A stretch of 64,000 nucleotides of DNA. Origin: Paenibacillus riograndensis SBR5. GTDB lineage: Bacteria > Bacillota > Bacilli > Paenibacillales > Paenibacillaceae. Both the position numbers and the translations under genes were made by a program. The notes beneath the pieces are model-generated. The model was given only the letters and a program-made list of their open reading frames with translations, did not search any database and was not told the origin of the DNA. The DNA is taken from assembly GCF_000981585.1 (NCBI RefSeq), contig NZ_LN831776.1, forward strand, positions 3,145,187 to 3,209,186, written 5' to 3'. Positions within the stretch are counted from its first letter, which is position 1. The number at the start of each line of letters is the position of its first letter. Of this stretch, positions 54,118 to 62,390 are shown in pieces.

Positions 54118-54999
54118 TTAGTCAAAAAACAGCCTACGGTATGCAAGACTGTCGCCTCCGCTGCGGAATTCTCCAGGCGTCAGTCCGGTCAGGCTGCGGA
54201 ATGCCTTGATAAAGTAGCTCCCGCTGGAGTAGCCGATCTGCTTGGAAATGGCTTCAATACTTAAGCTGCTTCCCCGGAGCAGTTCCATAGCCTTCTCAAT
54301 ACGGATACGGGTTAGATAAGCACCGGGAGTCAGACCTGTGCTAGCCGAAAAGCGGCGAATCAAATGATATTTGGACAAGGAGACATGCTCGGAAAGCTGC
54401 TCAATACTTATCATCTGTGCAAAGTTGTGCTCAATATAATCGGCAGCGCGCCTTATGCTCTCCGACCAGTTATCCTTGTTTCTCAGCGTTGTTACTTGTA
54501 GCCTGGACAGCTCTGTCATGAACTGATAGATGGAAGAAGATGCGATCAGAGGATCGGAGATTCTACCTGCAGCTGCATCATTTACAATCATCCGTAGAAG
54601 CCGGACCGGTGCACAGTCTGCAGACAAATGCGGTACTTCCCCTGCCTCACGCAGAAATTTACGCCAATGGGGCAGGATCAGATCGGGCCGGAATAACAGG
54701 AACAAGAATTGCCATGGTTCTTTCGAATCCGGAGGGTAGAAATAACGGTGGCGGCCGGGAATTTCTGCCAGAAAAGCCTGTCCGGCAGTGACCAGGTAAG
54801 TCCGGTTCTCCGACTCAAACACACCTTCTCCGGAGAGGGTGTATTGGAACAATAGAAGAGGACCGTCATTTCGCTCCAGACCGTCCCAACGGTAAGAGGG
54901 ATCGGTGATAGAATCATAACCGGCCGCAAATAGAACGCATAATTGCAACTCCTTATCTTCTGCAAACCGAAAGCCGTAGGTTCCTCTGGTGAAGTCCAT
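54118..54999 (-). CDS. AraC-family regulator
   Basis: A 293-residue regulator with an N-terminal AraC sensor fold (GPLLLFQYTLSGEGVFESEN, AGQAFLAEIPGRHRYFYPPD) and a C-terminal double HTH (SIEQLSEHVSLSKYHLIRRF and SIEAISKQIGYSSGSYFIKA, ending LTGLTPGEFRSGG). It lies upstream of the GH27 gene on the same strand with a 108-base gap and no terminator, so it may be in the same transcript and probably activates it. Confidence 0.92.
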   Translation of the reverse strand: MDFTRGTYGFRFAEDKELQLCVLFAAGYDSITDPSYRWDGLERNDGPLLLFQYTLSGEGVFESENRTYLVTAGQAFLAEIPGRHRYFYPPDSKEPWQFLFLLFRPDLILPHWRKFLREAGEVPHLSADCAPVRLLRMIVNDAAAGRISDPLIASSSIYQFMTELSRLQVTTLRNKDNWSESIRRAADYIEHNFAQMISIEQLSEHVSLSKYHLIRRFSASTGLTPGAYLTRIRIEKAMELLRGSSLSIEAISKQIGYSSGSYFIKAFRSLTGLTPGEFRSGGDSLAYRRLFFD

Positions 55000-55153
55000 G
55001 ATTGTTCTCCTCTAGTCAGTGAAGATACTTTAGCATTGATCTTAACATACAACCCATATCCGGGGTAATACATGCAAAGTTAGGGAGGCTTATTGAAAAG
55101 AGAGAGAGCCTTTGTTACTGTTACAAATATTAGCTGAGAAGGAAGGTTTAGAA

Positions 55154-55315
55154 ATGTCTAGTACTCAAGTGTATAAAGCAACAGAAGGCCATGTGAAAAT
55201 TATCGGGCGGACCTACTATACCAATGATGTACTATGGCTTGCCCTCTCCGGTGCGGCGTGGAATTCTCATTCCGTGGTAAAAAAGATTAACGCTCAGTAT
55301 CTTTGTGACGATTAA
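55154..55315 (+). pseudogene. N-terminal remnant of an SGNH/GDSL-type esterase
   Basis: After GAAGGAAGG, ATG 55154 opens a 53-residue frame beginning SSTQVYKATEGHVKIIGRTY and YTNDVLWLALSG. This matches the N-terminal jelly-roll domain of secreted SGNH esterases (IGRT-x-x-x-x-D-x-LWLALSGSGVEF). A one-base shift after LALSG gives GVEFSFRGKK in another frame and then stops. The rest of the gene is absent. Real expression of the peptide is doubtful. Confidence 0.5.
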
Positions 55316-55598
55316 TTCATTGTTTAAGTCTTAATGCTGGGTGTATGAGAGGAAGATTTATAGCCTATTTTTGCATATAAAAAGAAAGCTTTATCCCCGA
55401 ATGGAAATTAAAGCCGCCAACTTAAAAGCTCTATCATGTTTATACTAACAATACATGTATAATAAGCTAACTGGAGTGTGCGATGACAACAGGCTGCGAA
55501 TAATTCGGTAGCCTAACGAGCAGGTTAATTAAGAGAGAACTGCAACCATTTTGATAAAGAATTTTTCCATTCAGAAACAGGAGACTTAATTTCAATAA
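55316..55598. other. Intergenic, nothing recognised
   Basis: No open frame with a ribosome site and no recognisable RNA. A possible minor promoter-like stretch (TATAATAAG near 55455) is seen. The region follows the esterase remnant and is probably decayed DNA. Confidence 0.4.
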
Positions 55599-55636
55599 AG
55601 AAGGGTTGTCCCTCTGAAAGTCAGACAACCCCTTGA
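55599..55636 (-). terminator. Terminator of the second SDR gene
   Basis: GGGTTGTC (55603-55610) and GACAACCC (55624-55631) form a stem; on the minus strand it is followed by CTTCTTTATT. It lies 16 bases past the stop of the SDR gene. Confidence 0.75.
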
Positions 55637-55651
55637 TTAACACAAAAACTC

Positions 55652-56500
55652 TTATTTTTTGAAATCAGCTTTGATCGTAGTTTCTTTCCATTCCTCTATA
55701 TTTGCAAGCAGATTCGTAAATTTATGCGTGGCTGCTTGATAAGCCATTTCTCCAAGGAGCAGACGAAGTGGCGGTTTGTCTGCTTCAACGACAGTAATAA
55801 CCGCTTCTGCAGCCTTGGAAGGATCGCCGGCTTCTTGTCCTGCCTCCTGCTGGACAGCGTTCAACATTTGGCCTACAGGCGACTGCTTTAATTCAGGAAT
55901 AGCTGTGTCAGTTTTAACCGAAGAACGACCGCCCCAATCCGTACGGAAGCCACTTGGCTCGATCAGTGTCACATGAATGTTGAACGGCGCTACTTCTTGA
56001 GCGAGACTTTCGGAAATCCCCTCAACAGCATATTTTGTCGCGTGATAATAGCCGAGTGTTGGAAACGAGGTCAAGCCACCGATTGAAGAAAAGTTAATGA
56101 TATGCCCGGATTTCTGGCTTCTCATATGTGGTAATACGGCATTTGTCACATGCATGAGACCCCAAAAGTTAATTTCGAACATTTTGCGAGTCTCTTCCTC
56201 GACGCTTTCCTCAACCGAACCAAAATAGCCAATGCCGGCATTGTTAACCAGCACATCTATGCGACCAAAATTCTCAATCGTCTTGGCGACAGCACTGTTA
56301 ATTTGACCTTGATTGGTCACATCTAATGGGAGAGCCAGTGTATTTTCTTCATATCCAGCTGTGAGATCCTGAATCTGATCCACATTGCGGGCTGTTACCA
56401 CAACTTTATATCCTGCATCAATGGCATGCTTCGCGATATGACGTCCAAATCCGGTTGAGCATCCTGTAATAAACCAAACTTTTCCTTGTTGTTGAGACAA
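55652..56500 (-). CDS. Short-chain dehydrogenase/reductase (second SDR)
   Basis: A 282-residue SDR. TGCSTGFG Rossmann motif near residue 12, NNAG near 87, and the active-site YHATK near 153 after SSIGG. It is an NAD(P)-dependent oxidoreductase of unknown substrate; the TGCSTGFGR start is common in oxidoreductases near retinol-dehydrogenase-like SDRs. The start is TTG at 56500, with AAGGAG 8 bases upstream. It has its own MerR-type promoter and follows a MerR regulator gene on the same strand. Confidence 0.9.
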   Translation of the reverse strand: MSQQQGKVWFITGCSTGFGRHIAKHAIDAGYKVVVTARNVDQIQDLTAGYEENTLALPLDVTNQGQINSAVAKTIENFGRIDVLVNNAGIGYFGSVEESVEEETRKMFEINFWGLMHVTNAVLPHMRSQKSGHIINFSSIGGLTSFPTLGYYHATKYAVEGISESLAQEVAPFNIHVTLIEPSGFRTDWGGRSSVKTDTAIPELKQSPVGQMLNAVQQEAGQEAGDPSKAAEAVITVVEADKPPLRLLLGEMAYQAATHKFTNLLANIEEWKETTIKADFKK

Positions 56501-56529
56501 TATAATCACTCCTTCAAGTTTATATCCAC

Positions 56530-56560
56530 AGTCTACAACTTAAAGTAAACTTGAAGTCAA
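56530..56560 (-). promoter_or_regulatory. MerR-type promoter of the second SDR gene
   Basis: Minus strand: TTGACT, 19-base spacer, TAGACT. The spacer contains ACTTCAAGTTTACTTTAAGTTG-like dyad symmetry (CTTCAAG and CTTTAAG halves). Spacing and symmetry are as in the first SDR module. Confidence 0.75.
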
Positions 56561-56568
56561 CAAGGGAT

Positions 56569-56955
56569 TTAAATCAAATTTACTTTACTTGACTCCTTCT
56601 TATACATCAAGACATCGTAGATCGCGATTTTACGAATGATTTTCTCCAGATGGAATTGCGTTTGTGCTACTGATTTTTCTACTTTCATTTTATGCTGTGA
56701 CAGAAAATCCTTCCTTGCGTTCAGCGTCTCATCTCCGTGTAGTATAAGCTCTGTATAGGCTTTGATCTCTTCGATCGACATGCCAGTATCCTTTAAAGCA
56801 ACAACTAATTCTAGCCATTCTAATACTTCCTCTGTATATTCTCTTCTCCCACGAGCATTTCGATTCACGCTAGGTAAAATCCCCTCTTGCTCGTAATAAC
56901 GGAGAGTAGAGGCGGGCAGTCCAGTTATTTTTTCAATTTCACTGATGCTATACAT
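56569..56955 (-). CDS. MerR-family transcriptional regulator (second)
   Basis: A 128-residue MerR protein: HTH YSISEIEKITGLPASTLRYYEQEGILP, wing RREYTEEVLEWL, and a dimerisation helix to residue 120. No conserved cysteines, so an organic effector is likely. The start follows AAAAGGAGG. It shares its strand with the SDR gene downstream, which has a separate 19-base-spacer promoter in the 68-base gap; the regulator therefore most likely activates that promoter. Confidence 0.92.
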   Translation of the reverse strand: MYSISEIEKITGLPASTLRYYEQEGILPSVNRNARGRREYTEEVLEWLELVVALKDTGMSIEEIKAYTELILHGDETLNARKDFLSQHKMKVEKSVAQTQFHLEKIIRKIAIYDVLMYKKESSKVNLI

Positions 56956-57156
56956 TATGGTTTACCTCCTTTTATATTCAAGCTGACTTTAATTAGATTA
57001 TACACTATTTTCCTCAGGTCAACTCGGTTTCTTTCAATTTTTTTACTGAAGAGGATCTGAAGCTTAACGGGCTCGAACGATAAAAGACAGAATTGGATAA
57101 AGGATAGTTCGAAATTCGAGAGAAAGCACTAGTTTCGGCTTTTGGAAAGTGCCCGT

Positions 57157-57292
57157 GGAGCCGATCTTCCTGGCAAAGATGTCATCTATCGATTTCTAAA
57201 TCAACCTTTTTTTGTTTGGTGCTGCTTTTTGCAGCCTTAAGTCTCGTATTGTGCTATATTTCGAATCGCTTATTTCATTTATGCGTGTATGA
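57157..57292 (+). pseudogene. Short transposase remnant
   Basis: One frame gives GADLPGKDVIYRFLNQPFFVW, comparable to the GKDTIYRFLN segment of IS4-like transposases; a shifted frame continues with SLKSRIVLYFESLISFMRV and a stop at 57290. Only about 45 residues remain. Assignment is by pattern only. Confidence 0.4.
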
Positions 57293-57322
57293 GTATTTCC
57301 GGTAACGCTCCACGTTAAAAGC

Positions 57323-58528
57323 TTACGCCGTCCGGCCAGGAAGTTTGATGAAGAGCGAGTTGATCAGGCCTACGGTAAGCAGGCCGGCAAAGATCAGGAA
57401 CGGCAGCACATTGGGCGGGCCGATATCGAGCGCATAGACGGATACAATCGGTCCGAGGCTGGCGCCGGCGAACAGGATGAACGTGTACAGCGATGTGGCA
57501 GTAGCCCGCTGCTTGCTGCCGATGTCACCGACCAGCGAGATCAGGGACGGCACAAGGATTGCAATGCCGGCCACGAAGACGGCGCTCAGCGCCGTATAGG
57601 CGGCGATCGAGCGGACGAGCGACAGGGCGCACATCGCGGCAATCGCCAGCAGCAGCCCGCTGCGCAGCACCGCCTTGCTGCCCCAGCGGGCGCAGCAGGG
57701 CCCTGAGATGAAGCAGCACAGCATGCCGATCATGCCGAAGGCGCGGATGCCGAGCACCTGCATATTGGACAGCTCATACGGACTGTTGTGCAGGAAGCTG
57801 CCCAGCACGGTATACATGCCGACGAAGCACAGCAGCAGCATGACGGCTACGCTGTAGCAGAGCCATAGATAGCGGTTCGCCAGAATGCTCCGCCACTCCG
57901 TCCGGCGGCTACCGGGAGTTGCGGCGCTCCCGGCGGAAGCCGGGCTGGACGGAAGATACAAGGCCAGTGCGAGGAATGTCAGGCCGTAGACAGCGGCCAG
58001 CAGGAGGAATACGGCGTGCCAGCCGAGCCGTTCATTGAGATAGCTGGCCCAGACCTGGCCGAGTATGCCGGCCATCAGGAACCCGGCGCTGATCATCCCG
58101 ATGGCTGATACGCGCCTGTGTGTCGGGAAAACCTCGCCGGCGTAGGTTAAGGCTACCGGCGAAAAGGTCGCGGCAACGGCTCCCTGGATGCAGCGAAAGA
58201 CGATCAATGCCGGGAAGGAAGAAACCAGGCCGGTGCCGAGTGTAGCCAGCGAGAGCGCAGCCAGCCCCAGCACCATGACCCGCTTGCGCCCAAGCTTGTC
58301 CGACAATGGCCCGAACAGCAGACAGCCGAAGGCAAAAAAGAGGGAGAAGGCACTCCCGCTCCAGGCCGCTTGCTCAAGCGATATATGGAACTCCCCGGCG
58401 AACACCGGGATCAGCGGGACTGTAATGTACAGTGCCGAGAGAATGAACAGGGCCGGGAAGAACAGCAGGATGCTGATCATACGGTAATTGGAATGAATCC
58501 ATGGAGGGTTGGTGGTCAGTTTGCTCAT
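57323..58528 (-). CDS. MFS transporter (AraJ/YybF-like DHA1)
   Basis: A 401-residue 12-helix transporter. Motif A GPLSDKLGRKRVMVLG near residue 80, motif B RCIQGAVAATFSPVALTYAGE, and motif C region AGFLMAGILGQVWASYLNE are visible. The start at 58528 follows AAAGGAGCC. It is transcribed divergently from a FadR-type regulator, with two similar palindromic operators between them, so it is probably controlled by that regulator along with the NCS2/hydrolase genes. Confidence 0.9.
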   Translation of the reverse strand: MSKLTTNPPWIHSNYRMISILLFFPALFILSALYITVPLIPVFAGEFHISLEQAAWSGSAFSLFFAFGCLLFGPLSDKLGRKRVMVLGLAALSLATLGTGLVSSFPALIVFRCIQGAVAATFSPVALTYAGEVFPTHRRVSAIGMISAGFLMAGILGQVWASYLNERLGWHAVFLLLAAVYGLTFLALALYLPSSPASAGSAATPGSRRTEWRSILANRYLWLCYSVAVMLLLCFVGMYTVLGSFLHNSPYELSNMQVLGIRAFGMIGMLCCFISGPCCARWGSKAVLRSGLLLAIAAMCALSLVRSIAAYTALSAVFVAGIAILVPSLISLVGDIGSKQRATATSLYTFILFAGASLGPIVSVYALDIGPPNVLPFLIFAGLLTVGLINSLFIKLPGRTA

Positions 58529-58571
58529 GGCGGCTCCTTTGCGGTTGCAGAAATAATGGCACAAACATTAG

Positions 58572-58726
58572 ATCATCAGATGTTTAATCTGTATTAAAAC
58601 TAGCCGGAAACCGGAGTGCTGTCAAGGATTATGTCAATATAGCTTACATAACAAAAAAATAATGCTTGTTTTTACGCAAGACAGTCCATATAATGTGCAA
58701 TATAGCACGACAAACATCAGATGTTT
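58572..58726. promoter_or_regulatory. FadR-type operators and promoter in the divergent region
   Basis: AAACATCAGATGTTT (58712-58726) is a perfect 15-base odd palindrome; ATCATCAGATGTTTA (58572-58586) is a close variant near the MFS start. For the regulator gene, TTGTTT (58666) and TATAAT (58689) are 17 bases apart, putting the first operator about 12 bases downstream of the start point. This supports autorepression and control of the divergent MFS gene. Confidence 0.7.
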
Positions 58727-58766
58727 CGATCAATATGTGAAGTATAGTAACAAGGGGGTGCGGTTC

Positions 58767-59495
58767 ATTTCTAACCAGACAGGACTTAAAGCCGTTCAAA
58801 GAAGAAAACTGGTTGATGAGGTGCTGGATCAGCTGATGGGGCTGATTCAATCCGGGCAGTACAAGAAAGACGAGAAGCTCCCGCCCGAGCCTGAATTGAT
58901 GAAGCTGCTCTCCGTCGGCCGTTCGACGGTGCGGGAAGCGGTGAAGATTCTCGTACATGCCGGATTTCTGGAGGTGCGCCAGGGCGACGGCACCTATGTA
59001 AAAATGCCGTCCATCGGCTTCCAATCCGTGCAGGCTACCCTGATTCCGCAAAATTTCGAGCAGGTGCTTGAAGTGCGCCGGATGCTGGAGATTGAAGCGG
59101 CCGGGCTGGCCGCTGCCAGACGGACAGATGCCGATATCGGGATTATGCGCTCCAGGCTGGACCTGCGGAACGAGTATTTGGACAAGGGAAGATACGCCGA
59201 ATATGTCGCGGCTGATATATCGTTCCACATGGCGGTAGTGGAGGCCTGTCACAACGATGTGTTCTCGGCGATGTACAAGGTGATTGCCGACGGATTAAGG
59301 GAAATGCTCAGCCAGCTGATACTGGACACACGCGGATATGAGGATAATACAATCTACCATGAAGCGATTTATATGGCGATCAAGGCAGGCGACAGCGACG
59401 GAGCGAAGCGGTACACCGCTCAGAACCTGGATGCATTGACCGGCAAACACGGCTCCGGCCGGGGCTTGAAGCAGGAGGACCTTACAGCCAACTGA
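58767..59495 (+). CDS. FadR/GntR-family regulator (FCD domain)
   Basis: A 242-residue regulator: N-terminal winged HTH (LPPEPELMKLLSVGRSTVREAV, then EVRQGDGTYV) and C-terminal FCD ligand domain (EVRRMLEIEAAGLAAARRTD, DISFHMAVVEACHNDVF, HEAIYMAIKAGD) with acidic/His metal-site residues. The start is uncertain: AAGGGGG (58752-58758) lies 8 bases before ATT at 58767, while in-frame GTG 58758 overlaps that site. The longer frame from 58662 has no ribosome site. It likely represses the adjacent MFS, permease and hydrolase genes until a metabolite binds. Confidence 0.85.
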   Translation: MSNQTGLKAVQRRKLVDEVLDQLMGLIQSGQYKKDEKLPPEPELMKLLSVGRSTVREAVKILVHAGFLEVRQGDGTYVKMPSIGFQSVQATLIPQNFEQVLEVRRMLEIEAAGLAAARRTDADIGIMRSRLDLRNEYLDKGRYAEYVAADISFHMAVVEACHNDVFSAMYKVIADGLREMLSQLILDTRGYEDNTIYHEAIYMAIKAGDSDGAKRYTAQNLDALTGKHGSGRGLKQEDLTAN

Positions 59496-59539
59496 ACGCA
59501 GTCGCTGTGAGAAGCGTAACGTATTCTTACATTAATATC

Positions 59540-59636
59540 AGAGACGGCACCGTTCATAGCGATGGGGCAGCCGTATCTGCTTGCCGCGAAACAGCAGATG
59601 ATATGCTGTCTGGAGAGACGGCGCTACTAACAGACA
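59540..59636 (+). promoter_or_regulatory. Structured 5' leader of the NCS2 permease, possible riboswitch
   Basis: Three consecutive stems: ACGGC/GCCGT (59544-59548 with 59570-59574), ATCTGCT/AGCAGAT (59575-59581 with 59593-59599) and TGTCTG/CAGACA (59607-59612 with 59631-59636). The sequence GAGACGGC-RC occurs both in the first stem (59541) and in the third loop (59615). It ends about 6 bases before the ribosome site. It does not match a riboswitch class I recognise. Confidence 0.35.
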
Positions 59637-59658
59637 ACAGATAGGAGCGGGTTTAATC

Positions 59659-61020
59659 ATGCATAGTACACATTCAGAGGAACAAGTACTGACCGTAGGG
59701 ATTGAGGAGAAGCTGTCCATCGGCGCCAATGTGACGTACGGGTTCCAGCATCTGCTGGCATTAACCGGTATCTTTCTGTTCCCCGTGCTGATCGGGCAGG
59801 CGCTTGGCCTGGATGCCAGCATCATCGGTTATATGATTCAGGCGTGTTTTTTGACCACGGGGATTGTAACAGTCTTGCAGTCGGGCAAAATGCTGCGGCT
59901 CCCGGTTGTTCAAGGCCCGACGGCGGCGTTCTTCGTCGCGGTGCTGTCAGCGGGGTCAACTGTGGGGCTAGGGACGGCATTCGGCTCCATGGCGGTCGCC
60001 GGCCTGATCTTCATGCTGCTGTCGATTCCGGTCCGCAGATTCGGGCTGATCGGCTATTTGAATAAATTTATTTCGCCTCCCATCGTCTATGGTACACTGC
60101 TCATTATTATCGGAGCTCAGCTTGCCGATATCGGGTTGAAGAACTGGTTCGGCAGCGCCGACACCGGCATTAACTTTGCCGCCTCACTGGTTACGGTCCT
60201 TATTGTGCTGGTGCTGCTCATCTTCGGCGGCAATACCATTCTGCGCCGCGGCGCGCTGCTATGGGGCATCATTGCCGGCACGATTTTCTATTCGATCTTC
60301 GGTACGACGAACTTCTCTTCTGTTGCAGCGGCCGGCTGGTTCAGCTTCCCGGACGTCTTCCCCTTCGGCTTCGGTGTATCCGTTCCAATCGTTATTCTGA
60401 TGCTGCTCGCGTTCCTTCAGGCTTCGGCCGAAGCGGTAGGGATGTACACGCTGCTGACCAAGTGGGGCAATCAGAAGCTGGACAATGACCGCGTGAACCG
60501 TGGCCTGTTCGGAGAATTCCTCGGCAGTACGCTTGGCGCGGTGTTCGGCGGGCTGGGCACAACCTCGTATCCGGAGAATATTGGCATTGTCCGCGTATCC
60601 GGAATCGGCAGCCGGTATGTGACGATGACCGCCGGCGTTCTCGCGATTGTTCTGGGCCTCATTCCGAAGGTGGGCATGTTCATCGCCTCGCTTCCGGGAC
60701 CGGTGCTGTCGGCGGCCTCCACCATTCTGTTCGGCATTATTGCCATCAGCGGCATTCAGATGGTCAGCAAGGTCGTCTGGGATGAACTGAATCTTGTGGT
60801 GGCAGGCTCTTCCTTCATTATCTCTCTCGGCACGATGTATCTGCCGGCCGAGCTGACGCAGAATCTGCCGCTTGCCTTTCAGAGCATAGTGACCCAGCCG
60901 ATGCTGGTCGGCGTGGTGCTGCTGATTGTGCTGAATACAGTGGTCAACATTTGGATTCGTCCGCTGCTTGAGCGGCGCAGCACGACGGGAGTGTCTGAGG
61001 TGACAAGCGAGGCTGTCTAG
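59659..61020 (+). CDS. NCS2-family nucleobase permease (uracil/xanthine type)
   Basis: A 453-residue transporter with about 12-14 helices that imports purine or pyrimidine bases with protons. Signatures: YGFQHLLALTGIFLFPVLIG at the N-terminus, VVQGPTAAFFVAVLSAG, AFLQASAEAVGMYTLLTKW, and FLGSTLGAVFGGLGTTSYPENIGIV, which corresponds to the conserved N-x-x-x-x-T/S-[FY]-x-EN-x-G region. The start follows ATAGGAGCGG. It is probably co-transcribed with the hydrolase gene 39 bases downstream. The exact base transported is not readable. Confidence 0.93.
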   Translation: MHSTHSEEQVLTVGIEEKLSIGANVTYGFQHLLALTGIFLFPVLIGQALGLDASIIGYMIQACFLTTGIVTVLQSGKMLRLPVVQGPTAAFFVAVLSAGSTVGLGTAFGSMAVAGLIFMLLSIPVRRFGLIGYLNKFISPPIVYGTLLIIIGAQLADIGLKNWFGSADTGINFAASLVTVLIVLVLLIFGGNTILRRGALLWGIIAGTIFYSIFGTTNFSSVAAAGWFSFPDVFPFGFGVSVPIVILMLLAFLQASAEAVGMYTLLTKWGNQKLDNDRVNRGLFGEFLGSTLGAVFGGLGTTSYPENIGIVRVSGIGSRYVTMTAGVLAIVLGLIPKVGMFIASLPGPVLSAASTILFGIIAISGIQMVSKVVWDELNLVVAGSSFIISLGTMYLPAELTQNLPLAFQSIVTQPMLVGVVLLIVLNTVVNIWIRPLLERRSTTGVSEVTSEAV

Positions 61021-61059
61021 TCTGGGGAGCACGTATTATTTTCACAGGAGGATTAACAT

Positions 61060-61704
61060 ATGAAAGCTAAAATGAAGTGGGATATTCAGCCGGAGCGAAC
61101 GGCCGTTATCGTTGTTGATATGCAAAATGTATTCTGCAAGCCGGAAGGTGCCCTCTACGTCCCGCGGACCGAGGGGATTATCGGCAACATCAAGGAGCTG
61201 ACCGGTGCTGCGAGAGCGGCCGGGATGCCGGTCGTCTATCTTCGCCATATTGTGAGAGGCGACGGCAGCGATACAGGCCGGATGCTGGATATGTATCCAA
61301 ACGTGAATGAGATTCTGAAGCGCGGTACGCCGGGAGTGGAGATTATCGACGAGTTGGCGCCCGAGCCACAGGATATTATTGTAGATAAATTGTTCTACAG
61401 CGGCTTTCACGATACCGATCTGGATACGATTCTGCGGGTGCATGACATCAACACAATCATTATTTGCGGAACCGTCACGAATGTATGCTGTGAGACGACG
61501 GTCCGCGACGGTGCGCACCGTGAGTACAAGGTGATTTTCCTCAGTGATGCCAATGCGGCCATGGATTACCCCGATATGGGCTGGGGCGGCATTTCCGCCG
61601 AGGAGATTCAGCGTGTAACCTTGACGGTCGTTGCCTACGAATTCGGGCAAGTCTCGCTGACCGAAGACATTATTCAAGAGATTCAATCGAAGACGCTCAG
61701 CTAA
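61060..61704 (+). CDS. Isochorismatase-fold cysteine amidohydrolase
   Basis: A 214-residue hydrolase. The catalytic triad is visible: Asp20 in VVDMQN, Lys110 in IVDKLFYSGFHDTDLD and Cys143 in TNVCCETT. Such enzymes cleave amide or carbamoyl bonds, for example ureidoacrylate (RutB), biuret or N-carbamoylsarcosine. Position behind a nucleobase permease and a FadR regulator suggests a step in breakdown of a pyrimidine, purine or related ring. The start follows CAGGAGG. No other ring-opening enzyme is in this window, so the substrate stays open. Confidence 0.87.
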   Translation: MKAKMKWDIQPERTAVIVVDMQNVFCKPEGALYVPRTEGIIGNIKELTGAARAAGMPVVYLRHIVRGDGSDTGRMLDMYPNVNEILKRGTPGVEIIDELAPEPQDIIVDKLFYSGFHDTDLDTILRVHDINTIIICGTVTNVCCETTVRDGAHREYKVIFLSDANAAMDYPDMGWGGISAEEIQRVTLTVVAYEFGQVSLTEDIIQEIQSKTLS

Positions 61705-61710
61705 GCCGGA

Positions 61711-61745
61711 AGGCGGCCCTTGAATCAGTCAGGGGCCGTCTTTTT
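61711..61745 (+). terminator. Terminator of the permease/hydrolase operon
   Basis: AGGCGGCCCTT and AGGGGCCGTC form a GC-rich stem (one G-T pair) followed by TTTTT. Confidence 0.85.
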
Positions 61746-61812
61746 ACCTTTCCTTCCCGTCTCCCCCTCAATAAGGACAGGCTGGTAATAGGTGCTGTCC
61801 TTCAGTTTTTTT

Positions 61813-62390
61813 CTAGTCCTGCCCAATTAACAAACAGACACGGGTTTCTAGGCGATTTAAATAAAGGTTAGGGTCTTTGCGGAAGTGAAGACGCTTTGTT
61901 CCTTCGAGCAGCCGAGATTCCCAACCCTTACGTTCGAGGAGATAGCTTTCATAGTCTACACGGCTCAGCCGTTTCAACAGATTCTCTTGTTTAAAGCGTC
62001 ATCTACCCAAATGACAAATTCACCACTGCGCCAGATGTAGCGATTCCAACTGCTTAGTCCGGTCGTTCGGCGGTGACTTATTTTGGATTCGGCGGAATCG
62101 CCAAGGCTTCTTAGTAACTCGAATACCCAGGAGATCTAGAGGCGGGTTGCCATCCTCGAGCAATACAGCACGTACCGCAGCCAAATAGTCTCTGGCAATA
62201 GCAGCATCTTCAGAGTCCACCATCTGAATCTGCTTTTCCAATTGGCGAATCCCACCCGTAAGTTTTTCTTAATCCCCGTCTTCAGCTTGCGGTCCAGGTC
62301 CATGACGGGTTTGGCAATATCTTTGAGATAATGGTACTGACAATACTGGTAAGGTACTTCCGGCCACAGGCTGGACATCGCTGTGCTAAA
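61813..62390 (-). pseudogene. Degenerate transposase with several frameshifts
   Basis: Minus-strand frames together give SSLWPEVPYQYCQYHYLKDI and AKPVMDLDRKLKTGIKKNLR, then MVDSEDAAIARDYLAAVRAV and LLEDGNPPLDLLGIRV. Further on, NLLKRLSRVDYESYLLERKG and LHFRKDPNLYLNRLETRV run to a stop at 61813. The order is consistent with one long transposase-like protein broken by at least two frameshifts. I cannot name the IS family with certainty. Its left junction lies in the FtsX fragment. Confidence 0.6.
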
